In this document: in pieces, positions 38,573-46,579 of the stretch
Layout of the letters: every line of letters starts with the position of its first letter
Numbering within the stretch: the first letter of the stretch is position 1
Assembly (NCBI GenBank): GCA_030152805.1
Contig: JASLIG010000099.1
Coordinates: 1-50,393 of the forward strand
DNA from: Solirubrobacterales bacterium
GTDB taxonomy: Bacteria > Actinomycetota > Thermoleophilia > Solirubrobacterales > 70-9
Length of the DNA stretch: 50,393 nucleotides
Direction of reading: 5' to 3'
Notes under the pieces: generated by a model
Seen by the model: only the letters and a program-made list of their open reading frames with translations
What the model was told of the DNA's origin: nothing
Databases searched by the model: none
Made by a program: the position numbers and the translations under genes

Positions 38573-39613
38573 ATGCATGGCGAGAGCTCATCTCGAGTCC
38601 CGACCAGCGAGGACGTCTCCCTCGCGTTGCGCCGCTGTTGGCAGCCTGTTGCGAGACTTCAAGATCTGGAGCGCGGTCCCCAACGGGCGGTGCTCCTCGG
38701 TGAAGCGCTCGCCGTTTTCCTTACCGCGAGCGGAGAGCCGGCCGTAGTGGCAGACCGCTGCGCCCATCGTGGAGCCTCACTTTCCATGGGCAAGGTCGAG
38801 GGCAAGTCGATCCAGTGCCCTTACCACGGTTGGGAGTGGGCGGGCGAAGATGGGACCTGCACCCGGATCCCGTCGCTCTCCGACCAACGTCAGATCCCGC
38901 CACGCGCCCGGATTCCGGCGTATCCGGCGCGTACACACCTGGGTCTCGTCTGGACGGTGCTGGAAGAGCCGCTGAACGGGCTACCCGAACTGCCGTGGTT
39001 CGATGCCGCCGAGTGGACGTGGGGCCACGGCACACCCTTCGAGCTGCCGGTCGCCTTCGGGTTGATGATCGAGAACTTCCGCGATGTCTCTCACTTCGCC
39101 TTCGTCCACCAGGCCACCTTGGGGGCAATGCCGGAGGTGATCGAGCCACTCGAGCCGGAGCGTCGAGGACTCGAGGTGACGCTTCGCCGAAAGATTGAAT
39201 TCGGCGGCGATGACGCGGAAGCGGTTTGGGGAGCGTTGCGAGAAATGGGCTACCACGTGATTGCCCCCAACTTCACGTCGGCGCGGCTGTTCACCGACGA
39301 TGGTGTGCGCTGTGTGCTCCACGCCGCCCGCGCGATCAGCGCAACCGAGTCGGCGCACTACTGGATCGAGGGAGGCCTCGAGAATTTCGACGAGGAGCGC
39401 CTCGCGCAAGCGATCGCCTACGACGGGCGCATCTACAGGGAGGACGTGGCGATCACCTCGGCGATCGAGCCGCCCGAGCTGCCGCTGGATCCGAACGCAG
39501 AGGCCCATGCTCTCGCCGATCGGTTCACGCTCGCCTACCGCCAGGCTTTCCGCGAGTTCGTGGATCGGGCGCTCGCCGAGCGCTCGGCCCCAGCCAGCTT
39601 GATCGCCGGCTGA
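38573..39613 (+). CDS. Rieske non-heme iron oxygenase
   Basis: The product is 346 residues, the size of single-component alpha subunits such as vanillate O-demethylase-type oxygenases. The Rieske cluster motif is Cys63-x-His65 (CAHRG) and Cys82-x2-His85 (CPYHGW). The mononuclear iron site is the N-x2-D-x2-H-x4-H pattern: Asn168, Asp171, His174 and His179 in ENFRDVSHFAFVHQ. It needs a reductase, which is not adjacent. Likely reactions are O-demethylation or ring hydroxylation. It follows the liv genes on the same strand and is convergent with the substrate-binding protein. Substrate unknown. Confidence 0.93.
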   Translation: MHGESSSRVPTSEDVSLALRRCWQPVARLQDLERGPQRAVLLGEALAVFLTASGEPAVVADRCAHRGASLSMGKVEGKSIQCPYHGWEWAGEDGTCTRIPSLSDQRQIPPRARIPAYPARTHLGLVWTVLEEPLNGLPELPWFDAAEWTWGHGTPFELPVAFGLMIENFRDVSHFAFVHQATLGAMPEVIEPLEPERRGLEVTLRRKIEFGGDDAEAVWGALREMGYHVIAPNFTSARLFTDDGVRCVLHAARAISATESAHYWIEGGLENFDEERLAQAIAYDGRIYREDVAITSAIEPPELPLDPNAEAHALADRFTLAYRQAFREFVDRALAERSAPASLIAG

Positions 39614-39630
39614 CGCCGCCGGGGCGTCGC

Positions 39631-40851
39631 CTATTCGCCGTATTCGGGAATGAACTGCGGCTTGACCTTCGTAACCAACTTCGGCTTGCCGTTCGAGTAA
39701 ACGTAGATTGGCAACGTCCGACTTGGCCGGTGATTGTCTTTCGTGTAGTGCAACTTGCCGATGATCGTCTTGTGGGGCTTCGCTTCGAGGGCATCGGCCA
39801 GGACATTCCCGTCGACGCTGCCCGTTTCCGCGATCACGTCGAGTATCAGCTGCCCACCGGCATAGGCGCCCAGCAGACTGCTCGAAACGTCGGTGTCCAC
39901 GCCGGCTCGCTCGAGGCTCTTGAACAGCTTCGCCGTCGCCTCGTTGGGGGGATCGTAAGCCGAGCCGTTCGAGGTCACGTAGATGCTCTCGGTATTTGGG
40001 ATGCCCTTCAGCCAGAAGACGCCGTCGAAGGCGCTCGGCCCGAGGATCGGGACGTCGATGCCGGCGGCACGGATCTGCTTGATCGCCGCGGCGCCCCCGG
40101 GCGGATAGGAGCACATGACCACGGCGTCGGCGTCGGAGCTTCGCAGCTCGCTCACCTGGCTCGCGATCGACTCGTCGCTGTTCTCGAAATCGACGGAGCC
40201 GGCAATCGTGCCGCCAAGCTTTTCCCAGGTTTGCTGGAAGGCCGAGCAGTCCACTTTGCCATAGATCAGCGAGGTGTCGCGAAACAGGAACGGATGCTCG
40301 ATGCCTCTGTCATTTAGGAATGAGGCCCCGGCGCTGGCTTCACTGATGAGACTCGGGCTCGAGCTGAAGGAAAGGCGACCGGTCGTCGGAGGTCCGTAAC
40401 CGGGTTCATTGGCGATGGAAAGGTTCAGCTTGTTCTGTTCCTCGGCGATCGGTGAGCCCGCTGCCGCGGTCAGCGCCTCGCCACTGAAGACAAGGACATC
40501 CGCCCCGTCTTCGATCACCTCCTGAGTTGCCAATACGGCTTGCTGAGGGTCCGAACGGGTGTCGGCTTGGATCACCCGCACCTTGTGGCCTTTGATCCCG
40601 CCGCGGGCGTTGGTTTCCTTGACCAGCTGTTCGACGGCGGCAAAGGTGGTGTCGTAGGGCGCTATATAGCCGGTCTTCGCGATCGCGGCCCCGATCACGA
40701 TTTCCTTCGGCAGGCCGGCGGAGGGAGAGTCAGACGATTCGCCGCTGCTGCCGCAGCCGGCGAGGAGGGCCGACGCGAGCGCCAGCAAGGCGAGAAACGG
40801 CCTTGCGGGGAGACGTCGGATTTTTAGCTGACACAACCGCTTCGAGGACAA
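39631..40851 (-). CDS. ABC transporter substrate-binding lipoprotein (LivJ-type)
   Basis: The product is 406 residues from a TTG at 40851 (40836 is an alternative TTG). The N-terminus holds a lipoprotein signal with lipobox ALLAGC, so it is anchored on the outer face of the membrane. The body is a periplasmic-binding type I fold: IVIGAAIAKTGYIAPYDTTFAAVEQLVKETNARGGIKG, VRVIQADTRSDPQQAVLATQEVIED and the central ILGPSAFDGVFWLKGIPNTESIYVTS. It delivers its ligand to the LivHMGF importer coded just upstream on the other strand. The order is unusual: the binding protein is convergent, with its own promoter region that has two operator-like palindromes. Confidence 0.9.
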   Translation of the reverse strand: MSSKRLCQLKIRRLPARPFLALLALASALLAGCGSSGESSDSPSAGLPKEIVIGAAIAKTGYIAPYDTTFAAVEQLVKETNARGGIKGHKVRVIQADTRSDPQQAVLATQEVIEDGADVLVFSGEALTAAAGSPIAEEQNKLNLSIANEPGYGPPTTGRLSFSSSPSLISEASAGASFLNDRGIEHPFLFRDTSLIYGKVDCSAFQQTWEKLGGTIAGSVDFENSDESIASQVSELRSSDADAVVMCSYPPGGAAAIKQIRAAGIDVPILGPSAFDGVFWLKGIPNTESIYVTSNGSAYDPPNEATAKLFKSLERAGVDTDVSSSLLGAYAGGQLILDVIAETGSVDGNVLADALEAKPHKTIIGKLHYTKDNHRPSRTLPIYVYSNGKPKLVTKVKPQFIPEYGE

Positions 40852-40861
40852 TGCAAAAAGA

Positions 40862-40892
40862 TTACCTGAGCAACTAAAAATTACTCAAGTAA
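40862..40892. promoter_or_regulatory. Two operator-like sites upstream of the binding-protein gene
   Basis: TTACCTGAGCAA (40862-40873) and TTACTCAAGTAA (40881-40892) are similar near-palindromes, 19 nt start to start, in AT-rich DNA 11 nt upstream of the start codon. The spacing of about two helical turns suits cooperative dimers. The GntR regulator at 34320 is a candidate binder, although this motif is not found in the gap in front of it. Confidence 0.45.
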
Positions 40893-40951
40893 AGCGGCAA
40901 TAGCCGCCATTCGTCCATCTCGCCGGTGCGGCTGATCCGCGTTCTCCCAGC

Positions 40952-41851
40952 TCATTGCGCTTCCTCGGCAAGGGCACGGCGGAGGGTCTCGTCAAAGGGC
41001 TCCGGAGAGACGTCGAAGAGTTCGGCGCCGCCAGTGTCGGTGACGATGGTTGGGGTGGTCAGGCCCTCGATCAGGGGCCGGGCGACCCTTACGTCCACGG
41101 GAGTGACCAGGCCAAGCCAGAGCGCCGAGAGCCAGGGGGTGATGAAGGGAACCGCGAGCTTGCGGCGTGGGTGCTTTCCCATCGCGATCGCCATGCGATC
41201 CATCATCTCCGAGTAGGAGAGGATGTCGGGGCCTCCGATCTGGACTTCACGGCCGCTGGACTCGGAGACTTCAGGGGCCCGGAGGAGGTACTCCACGGTC
41301 GCGTCGATCCCGATCGGCTGCGTTGTGGTGCGCAGCCAGCTGGGGGTGATCATCACCGGAAGGCGATCGACCAGATAGCGCAGGGTCCGGTAGGACTCGC
41401 TGCCGGCGCCGACGACCATTGCCGCGCGGAAGTAGGTGAGGGGAGGTCCTTCGGCGGCCAGGACGCGGGCGGTTTCGTGGCGGCTACGCAGGTGCTTGGA
41501 CTCGGTCTCGTCGCCGAGGCCGCCGAGGTAAATCACACGCTGGATCCCCTCGCGCTTGGCCATGCGGGCGAAGTTGAGCGCGCCGGTCCGCTCTCGCGCC
41601 GCGAAGCCAGTGCCGCCCGCCATCGCGTGGACGAGGAAGTAGGCGACCTCGACGTCCGTGCCCGCGCCCTCGAGGCTCTCGGCATCGGTGATGTCGCCGA
41701 CGTGGAGGGCGAGGCCCGCCTCCTCCAGCGCGCTCGCCTTGGCGGGGTCGCGCACCAGGCACCGAACCGAATTGCCCCGGTCCTCCAGCGCCTTCGCCAA
41801 GCGGGCGCCTATGAATCCTGTGGCTCCGGCGATCAGTGTGGTCGCGGCGAT
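40952..41851 (-). CDS. NAD(P)-binding NmrA-like protein with non-standard start
   Basis: The fold is an atypical SDR. The frame includes TLIAGATGFIGARLAKALEDRG, the GxxGxxG site, which lies upstream of the first ATG/GTG/TTG codon (TTG at 41800). A stop (TAG) precedes codon 41851, so the start must be a rare one: ATC at 41851 or CTG at 41836, unless the annotated protein begins within the fold. Later markers are CLVRDPAKASALEEAGLALHVGDITD, VYLGGLGD and YFRAAMVVGAGSESYRTL. About 299 residues is normal for the family. It is the only gene in the unit and is divergent from the SRPBCC gene 45 nt away. The start is uncertain. Confidence 0.75.
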   Translation of the reverse strand: MAATTLIAGATGFIGARLAKALEDRGNSVRCLVRDPAKASALEEAGLALHVGDITDAESLEGAGTDVEVAYFLVHAMAGGTGFAARERTGALNFARMAKREGIQRVIYLGGLGDETESKHLRSRHETARVLAAEGPPLTYFRAAMVVGAGSESYRTLRYLVDRLPVMITPSWLRTTTQPIGIDATVEYLLRAPEVSESSGREVQIGGPDILSYSEMMDRMAIAMGKHPRRKLAVPFITPWLSALWLGLVTPVDVRVARPLIEGLTTPTIVTDTGGAELFDVSPEPFDETLRRALAEEAQ

Positions 41852-41895
41852 GTTCTAAAGGTAGCCGGGCGCGAGTCGGCTGCAAGACTGATGCC

Positions 41896-42366
41896 GTGGC
41901 CGAGTACCTGCTCGAGCGGAGCCAGCGGATCGAGGTACCGGTCGAGCGGGCCTTCGCCTTCTATGGCGATGCGCTCAACCTGGAGCCGATGACTCCGCCC
42001 TGGCTGCACTTCGAAGTGACGACGCCGGGGCGAATAGCGATGCGAGCCGGCGCCCTGCTCGATTACAGACTGCGGCTGCACGGCGTTCCGATCCGCTGGC
42101 GGACCAGGATCGAGACCTGGGAGCCGCCTCGCCGCTTCGTCGACACCCAGCTCAGGGGTCCCTACTCACTTTGGGAGCACACGCACACGTTCGAGGCCGA
42201 CGGCGAGGGCGCCACCGTCATCCACGACCGCATCCGCTACGCGATCCCGCTCGGCCCGATCGGTGCACTCGCCAATCTGCTCTTCGTCCGCCGCGACCTG
42301 AGGCGGATCTTCGATTACCGGGCGAGGGCGGTCGAGCGCCTCGCCAGAACCGGCCGAAGCGGATAG
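41896..42366 (+). CDS. SRPBCC-family ligand-binding protein
   Basis: The product is 156 residues from GTG at 41896. The START-like helix-grip fold is shown by RSQRIEVPVERAFAFYGDALNLEPMTPPWLHFEV, RTRIETWEPPRRFVDTQLRGPYSLWEHTHTFEADGEGATVIHDRIRYAIPLGP and a C-terminal helix (LRRIFDYRARAVERL). Such proteins bind hydrophobic ligands; this subtype often accompanies an NAD-epimerase-like gene, and here the NmrA-like gene is divergent from it. There is no enzymatic motif to cite. Function is unknown beyond the fold. Confidence 0.8.
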   Translation: MAEYLLERSQRIEVPVERAFAFYGDALNLEPMTPPWLHFEVTTPGRIAMRAGALLDYRLRLHGVPIRWRTRIETWEPPRRFVDTQLRGPYSLWEHTHTFEADGEGATVIHDRIRYAIPLGPIGALANLLFVRRDLRRIFDYRARAVERLARTGRSG

Positions 42367-42376
42367 GCTGGCCGCC

Positions 42377-42658
42377 ATGGCTATCAAGCTCCACCGCTGC
42401 TCGGCGGAATGGGTCAAGATCGATGCCCATCCCTGCTGGCGGGTGCAGAAGGCGCTCGACGAGAAGGGGATCGAGTACGAGGTCGTCAAGGGCCCGCTGC
42501 GCCCAGGCAAGCGGAATGAGCTGGAGGGGCTGTCGGGCCAGCGGCAGTATCCGACGATCGAGTTCGAGGACGGTCGCGTATATCGCGAGGAATCGAAGGA
42601 CATGGCCGCGCGCATCCGCGCCGGCGAGCTCTTCGGCGCCGGTCCAGACGCTCCGTGA
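42377..42658 (+). CDS. GST N-terminal / glutaredoxin-like thioredoxin-fold protein
   Basis: The product is 93 residues, a single thioredoxin-fold module without the GST helical domain. KLHRCSAEWVKIDAHPCWRVQKALDEKGIEYEVV places one Cys in HPCWRV near the helix start, where GSTs and glutaredoxins keep their catalytic residue. QYPTIEFEDGRVYREESKDMAARI is the cis-Pro and substrate-Ser region. A role in disulfide exchange or thiol binding is plausible. TAGGCT (42364-42369) is 7 nt before the ATG. It overlaps the next gene by 4 nt (GTGA), so they are co-translated. Confidence 0.78.
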   Translation: MAIKLHRCSAEWVKIDAHPCWRVQKALDEKGIEYEVVKGPLRPGKRNELEGLSGQRQYPTIEFEDGRVYREESKDMAARIRAGELFGAGPDAP

Positions 42659-43299
42659 GCAGGCTGCGCTTTCAGATCTCGACATCGCTGGACGGCTTCG
42701 TCGCCGGCCCGAATCCGAGCGAGGAGCACCCGCTCGGGGAAGGCGGCGAGCAGCTCCATGGGTGGGTCGTCAAGCTCGCGGCCTGGCGTCAGCCGCACGG
42801 CCGTGAGGGCGGCGAGACAAACGCCAGCAGCGCCGTCTTCGAGGAAGCGATCGAGGAAATCGGCGCGACAATCATGGGGCGCGGCATGTTCGGTGGCGGG
42901 CCGGGTCCGTGGGGCGAGGATCCCTGGGACGGTTGGTGGGGAGACGATCCGCCCTTCCACCACCCGGTGTTCGTCCTGACGCACCATGAGCGGCCCCCGC
43001 TGCAAAAGGAGGGCGGCAACTCGTTCATCTTCGTCACCGACGGCATCGAGTCCGCTCTCGAGCAGGCCAGGGCCGCCAGCGGAGGGAAGGACGTCGCGCT
43101 GGGCGGGGGCGCCGACGTTGCTCAGCAGTACCTGGCAGCCGGTCTGATCGACGAACTGCTGCTCAACGTCGTGCCCGTGCTGCTCGGCGGGGGCACCCGC
43201 CTGTTCGACAACCTCGCCGGCGCCGACGTCGGCTTGGAGCAGGTCGGGGTGATCGAGGCGCCGGACGTCACGCACCTCAAGTACCGCGTTACGGCCTAG
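42655..43299 (+). CDS. Dihydrofolate-reductase-like (RibD C-terminal family) protein
   Basis: The product is 214 residues from GTG at 42655. The DHFR/RibD-C fold is visible from RLRFQISTSLDGFVAGPNPSEEHPLG, ATIMGRGMFGG, HPVFVLTHHERPPL, ALEQARAASGGKDVALGGGADVAQQYLAAGLIDELLLNVVPVLLGGGTRLF. These proteins usually bind NADPH and reduce a pyrimidine-like or small carbonyl substrate, but most homologues are functionally uncharacterised. It is coupled to the thioredoxin-fold gene upstream, which suggests a small redox unit. It is convergent with the phosphoesterase and overlaps it by 4 nt. Confidence 0.85.
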   Translation: MSRLRFQISTSLDGFVAGPNPSEEHPLGEGGEQLHGWVVKLAAWRQPHGREGGETNASSAVFEEAIEEIGATIMGRGMFGGGPGPWGEDPWDGWWGDDPPFHHPVFVLTHHERPPLQKEGGNSFIFVTDGIESALEQARAASGGKDVALGGGADVAQQYLAAGLIDELLLNVVPVLLGGGTRLFDNLAGADVGLEQVGVIEAPDVTHLKYRVTA

Positions 43300-43892
43300 A
43301 CCTCGATCCAGGTCCCCTTCGGACCGAGGTTGCGGACCGGGGTCTCGCCGATCGCGCTCTCGCATCCCCACGACTCGTGGATGTGCCCGCAGACGGCGAG
43401 GCGCGGCGCCTTCGCTTCGATCGCGCGCAGGAGCGCGGGACTGCCGAAGTGGTCCCCCGAGCCGTTGGCGTCGCAGTGACCCTGCGGGGGCGAGTGGAGC
43501 ACGAGCACCGCGCTCTCGGGGCAGGCCTCGAGCATCGACGCCGCCGCGGCGTCGTCGAGATCGAAGCTCCAATCCCAGGGAGTGACCGGGACGCCGGCAC
43601 CGAGGCCGTAGAAGTCGACCCCGTCGATCGTCGCGCCCTCGCCGTGCAGGACGGTTACGGCGCTCCATCCGGCGGCGGCCTCGCGCAGCGCTTCCTCGGT
43701 CTCGTTGTTGCCCGGCACCAGCACTGTTGGCGTCTCGATCGCCGCCAAGGTGTCGATCGTCTCGCCGAGCCCCTCGTGCACCGAGGCGAAGTCGCCGGCG
43801 CCGATCACGACGTCGGCTTCGGCCGACATCTCCACCAGCGTGGCCGCCTGGCCGAGGTCGCGGTGCAGGTCGCTGAAGGCGAGCAGCTTCAC
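43296..43892 (-). CDS. Calcineurin-like metallophosphoesterase
   Basis: The product is 198 residues from GTG at 43892, chosen because it starts directly at KLLAFSDLHRD and lies 7 nt after TAACTT; a longer frame to 43976 adds unlikely sequence. Metal ligands in order are D-x-H (SDLH), GAGDF, PGNNE, LHSPPQ and GHIH, the complete di-metal set. It hydrolyses phosphate mono- or diesters in the cytoplasm; the substrate cannot be predicted. It is monocistronic and convergent with the DHFR-like gene. Confidence 0.9.
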   Translation of the reverse strand: MKLLAFSDLHRDLGQAATLVEMSAEADVVIGAGDFASVHEGLGETIDTLAAIETPTVLVPGNNETEEALREAAAGWSAVTVLHGEGATIDGVDFYGLGAGVPVTPWDWSFDLDDAAAASMLEACPESAVLVLHSPPQGHCDANGSGDHFGSPALLRAIEAKAPRLAVCGHIHESWGCESAIGETPVRNLGPKGTWIEV

Positions 43893-44018
43893 GCGCCCAA
43901 AGTTAGCTGCCGGGCATCGGCCCTGCTGGGGCCGTGTAACATTTGGCGCAGACAAAACACCTCGAACTCGTGACATTCAACGCGCAACGGTTGCGTTCGG
44001 CCGAGGTACGTTGGAGGC

Positions 44019-44279
44019 ATGGAGGCGATGATGCAGCACTGGACAGACGACCGCCTGGACGATCTCAGCCAGCAAATGGATGCGGGCTTCGAGCGGGTTG
44101 ACGCGAACTTCAAGCGGATCGACGACGACGTGCGTGAGCTGCGGGGAGAAATGAACGCTCGCTTCGAGCATATGGAAACCAAGTTCGACTCGAAGCTCGA
44201 TGGGTTGCAGCGCACGCTGTTTCAGATCGGCGGCGGCATCATCGCCGCCCTGCTCGGAGTGATCGCTACACAGCTCTAG
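44019..44279 (+). CDS. Small coiled-coil protein with C-terminal membrane anchor
   Basis: The product is 86 residues. The first 65 form an unbroken heptad coiled coil (DDRLDDLSQQMDAGFERVDANFKRIDDDVRELRGEMNARFEHMETKFDSKLDGL). A C-terminal helix, GGGIIAALLGVIATQL, can span the membrane. The pattern resembles holin-associated or XhlA-like tail-anchored proteins, but no holin or lysin is nearby. The TAG stop lies inside the target site of the adjacent IS481 element, which leaves the coding sequence intact. GGAGG-type ribosome site (TTGGAGGC) precedes the ATG. Confidence 0.7.
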   Translation: MEAMMQHWTDDRLDDLSQQMDAGFERVDANFKRIDDDVRELRGEMNARFEHMETKFDSKLDGLQRTLFQIGGGIIAALLGVIATQL

Positions 44280-45226
44280 CTGTAGTTCCTAACCAGGTTG
44301 TTCCCGATTAGCTCGTTGAGACGAGCAACTGGCGGGCGATGGCCGAGGGAGCCGTGCTTTCTGCGGTAGTTGTAGCGCTCGAGCCAGCCACCTAGCGCCA
44401 GGCGGCGTTCGGTCGAGCTGCCATAGGCGCGCCCATAGGCCCACTCGCGCAGCATCGTCTGGATGAAGCGCTCTGCCTTGCCGTTGGTCTGGGGTCGGTA
44501 GGGGCGGGTGCGAAGGTGGCGGATTCCCAGCTCGCGGCAGGCCGTGGCGTGGACCACCGAGCGATAAGGGGAGCCGTTGTCGGTCATCACGCTCTCGACC
44601 CTCACTCCCCGCTCGGCAAACCAGGCGACCGCCCGCTGCAAAAAGCCCGCCGAGGTCTCACCGCGCTCGTTGGCCAGCACCTCCACATAGGCGAGCCTCG
44701 TCGCGTCGTCGATGCAAACGTGGCAGTGCTCCCAGCCGTAGCCGCGACTGGGCTGGCGCTTGCCGATAACTCGTTTGCCTGCCGCGCCGAAGCGACCCAG
44801 CTTCTTGACGTCGATGTGGACCAGCTCTCCCGGGCGCTGGCGCTCGTAGCGGTTGGGAGGCTCGGGCGGCTCCAGGCGGCTGCGCTTGCCCAGCCCGATC
44901 TTCTTCAGCCAAAGCGAGACCGTCGAGAGGGCCAAGCCGAGAATCTCGGCGATCTCAGCTGCCGTCATCCGCAGTCGGCGCAGGGCGCCGATCGCCTCGA
45001 CGGTCGAGGCTGGCGTGCGGTGCGGAATCCGCTTTGGCGCTGAGGAGCGATCCATCAGCCCGGCGTCCCCTTCGGCCCTCCAACGGCCAAGCCACTTGCG
45101 GGCGCTCCGCTCGCTGATGCCGGCGGCCTCGGCCGCCAGCACCAGCGACCAGCCCTCCTCTTCGACCCGCTTGACCAGCAGCTTGCGGCTGTTCGGGCAG
45201 GTGCGGGCGTTAGCGTGGATCCTCAT
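44276..45226 (-). CDS. IS481-family transposase
   Basis: The product is 316 residues from ATG at 45226, with AAGGAGG upstream. An N-terminal HTH pair (LLVKRVEEEGWSLVLAAEAAGISERSARKWLGRW; TAAEIAEILGLALSTVSLWLKKIG) binds the ends. The rve catalytic core has the first Asp in VHIDVKKLGR, the second in MTDNGSPYRS and the Glu in NGKAERFIQTMLREW, then YNYRRKHGSLGHRPP. The DDE triad is complete, so the enzyme looks active. The final TAG codon is formed at the element-target junction by the CTAG target. Confidence 0.93.
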   Translation of the reverse strand: MRIHANARTCPNSRKLLVKRVEEEGWSLVLAAEAAGISERSARKWLGRWRAEGDAGLMDRSSAPKRIPHRTPASTVEAIGALRRLRMTAAEIAEILGLALSTVSLWLKKIGLGKRSRLEPPEPPNRYERQRPGELVHIDVKKLGRFGAAGKRVIGKRQPSRGYGWEHCHVCIDDATRLAYVEVLANERGETSAGFLQRAVAWFAERGVRVESVMTDNGSPYRSVVHATACRELGIRHLRTRPYRPQTNGKAERFIQTMLREWAYGRAYGSSTERRLALGGWLERYNYRRKHGSLGHRPPVARLNELIGNNLVRNYS

Positions 45227-45309
45227 CCGGTGTCCTCCTTGTTGGGTGGTGGCTTCGACACCCCCAGCCTTCAAGGAGGCCCGGATGAACAACGTTGTTA
45301 GGAACTACA
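44281..45309 (-). mobile_element. IS481-family insertion sequence, about 1.03 kb
   Basis: The left end TGTAGTTCCTAAC...GTTGTTC (44281-44303) and the reverse complement of the right end (45287-45309) match at 21 of 23 positions. The flanks are TCTAGC on the left and TCTAGA on the right, a duplication of CTAG within TCTAG. This agrees with the NCTAGN target preference reported for IS481. A single transposase gene fills the element. The ends are intact. Confidence 0.88.
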
Positions 45310-45370
45310 TCTAGAACAGTCCTCACTCCGGTCGCTATCGCTAAAGCGGCTAGTCGATCCGGCCGATGGA

Positions 45371-45775
45371 GTGGCGATGGCGCCGCTCGACTTTCTGTTC
45401 GCCATGGCCGTGGCGGTGATCTGGATGGGCGCCTATGCCCAGCTGGTCGGAATGCCGGTCGCCTGGCTGCGCCTTCGCAAGTCGTCGACTTGGCAGGAGC
45501 GACCTGACGGATTGCGCCGGATCGACCTGCTTGCCGAGTTCATCCTGGGACCGACGGCGTTGACGATCCTCTGGGGCTGGACGATCCTCGCGGTGGCGGC
45601 AGTCGGCGGGCTTGGATTGTCGGGTGGGGCGCTCGCTGTCCTGCTCTTCGGTGCACCGGGCATCTTCGTGCCTTGGGCCGTCCTCCGGCTTGACATTGGC
45701 CGTTTTCCGGAAGTAGTCGCGCGCGCCTCCCGGCGGAGGACGCGGAAGCTGGCGCGGCGAAACGAGGGTGCTTGA
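45371..45775 (+). CDS. Small membrane protein of unknown function
   Basis: The product is 134 residues from GTG at 45371; ATG at 45377 is an alternative. It has probably three TM segments: FLFAMAVAVIWMGAYAQLVGMPV, FILGPTALTILWGWTILAVAAVGGLGL and GGALAVLLFGAPGIFVPWAVL, with a basic cytoplasmic tail ending RRRTRKLARRNEGA. No family is recognised. It lies just after the IS element and before the convergent GST-like gene. It may have been in a transcription unit with the coiled-coil gene before the IS insertion. Confidence 0.6.
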   Translation: MAMAPLDFLFAMAVAVIWMGAYAQLVGMPVAWLRLRKSSTWQERPDGLRRIDLLAEFILGPTALTILWGWTILAVAAVGGLGLSGGALAVLLFGAPGIFVPWAVLRLDIGRFPEVVARASRRRTRKLARRNEGA

Positions 45776-45784
45776 CTTGGTGGC

Positions 45785-46543
45785 TCAGGCGGCCGTCGCC
45801 TGTTCGCTGCGCAGCGGCTGCATCCAGGCCGGCGGGAAGACCGGGGGGAAGTCGCCGGCGATCTCGGGCTGAACGCGCAGCGCCAGCCGGCCGGCGGGGC
45901 GGTCCTCGATCATCGGGCGCAGATCCTGCATCGTCATCGCCAGGCGCACGCTTGGGCCGATCTGGAAGTCGGCCGCGTTCAGCTGCTCGCCGCCGAGCAC
46001 GCCCGCCTCGATCCAGGCGTCGACCTGGTCGAGCATCGTTCCGAGCTTGGCCAGGCCGGCGCGGACGTTCTCGTCGTCTGCGTCGTGGATGCGGACCTCC
46101 ATCGCCAGGATCGGCCCTGCGGTCGCCACCGCCAGGCCGACCGGTATGCCGAGCTTCGCGCCCTCCGAGTAGCTGCGCAGGGGCTCCTTATTACGCCGGA
46201 AGGCCCACCAGATCGCCTGTCGGATCGGGTGCTGGAGCTGCTCGTCTCCGAACCGCTCGGCCTCCTCGACCTTGGCGCGCGCCTCGGCGTCGGCGGGAAA
46301 GAGCGGCGGCTCCGGCCGCAGGCTGTCCAGCTCGCGGGAGATGGTCCGCGACCCCTGTAGCTTGCGCCCGTCGAGCTTCAGCGCCGGTACCGTCGGGCCC
46401 GGAAAGCCCAGCCCCCTGACCACTGCCCGCGAGACGACCGGGAAGAGATCGGTGCGCTTGAAGGGGATGCCCTTCTGCGCCAGCATCAGCTGCACGGCAA
46501 CGCCGGGATGCGAGCCAGGAATCGTGTAGAGCCGCACGTTCAC
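45785..46543 (-). CDS. Glutathione-S-transferase-like protein
   Basis: The product is 252 residues from GTG at 46543, 7 nt after TAGGAT on the minus strand; a frame extending to 46618 would overlap the coaX promoter and is rejected. The N-terminal thioredoxin-like domain (VRLYTIPGSHPGVAVQLMLAQKGIPFKRTDLF; TVPALKLDGRKLQGSRTISRELDSL) has the cis-Pro and substrate-Ser region; a catalytic Cys is not evident and Ser-His occupies its place. The helical C-terminal domain ends with LNAADFQIGPSVRLA. Function is unassigned. It shares a 36-nt divergent promoter region with coaX. Confidence 0.75.
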   Translation of the reverse strand: MNVRLYTIPGSHPGVAVQLMLAQKGIPFKRTDLFPVVSRAVVRGLGFPGPTVPALKLDGRKLQGSRTISRELDSLRPEPPLFPADAEARAKVEEAERFGDEQLQHPIRQAIWWAFRRNKEPLRSYSEGAKLGIPVGLAVATAGPILAMEVRIHDADDENVRAGLAKLGTMLDQVDAWIEAGVLGGEQLNAADFQIGPSVRLAMTMQDLRPMIEDRPAGRLALRVQPEIAGDFPPVFPPAWMQPLRSEQATAA

Positions 46544-46579
46544 CGCCGCGATCCTAACCCGTCGGCGATAATCGCGCCC

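Noticed and set aside
38538..38747. Small plus-strand frame starting between livF and the Rieske gene
   Set aside because: It overlaps the Rieske coding sequence in another frame with no conserved character.
43293..43299. Convergent 4-nt overlap of DHFR-like and phosphoesterase genes as a frameshift
   Set aside because: Both proteins end at normal family lengths; the overlap is simple tail-to-tail packing.
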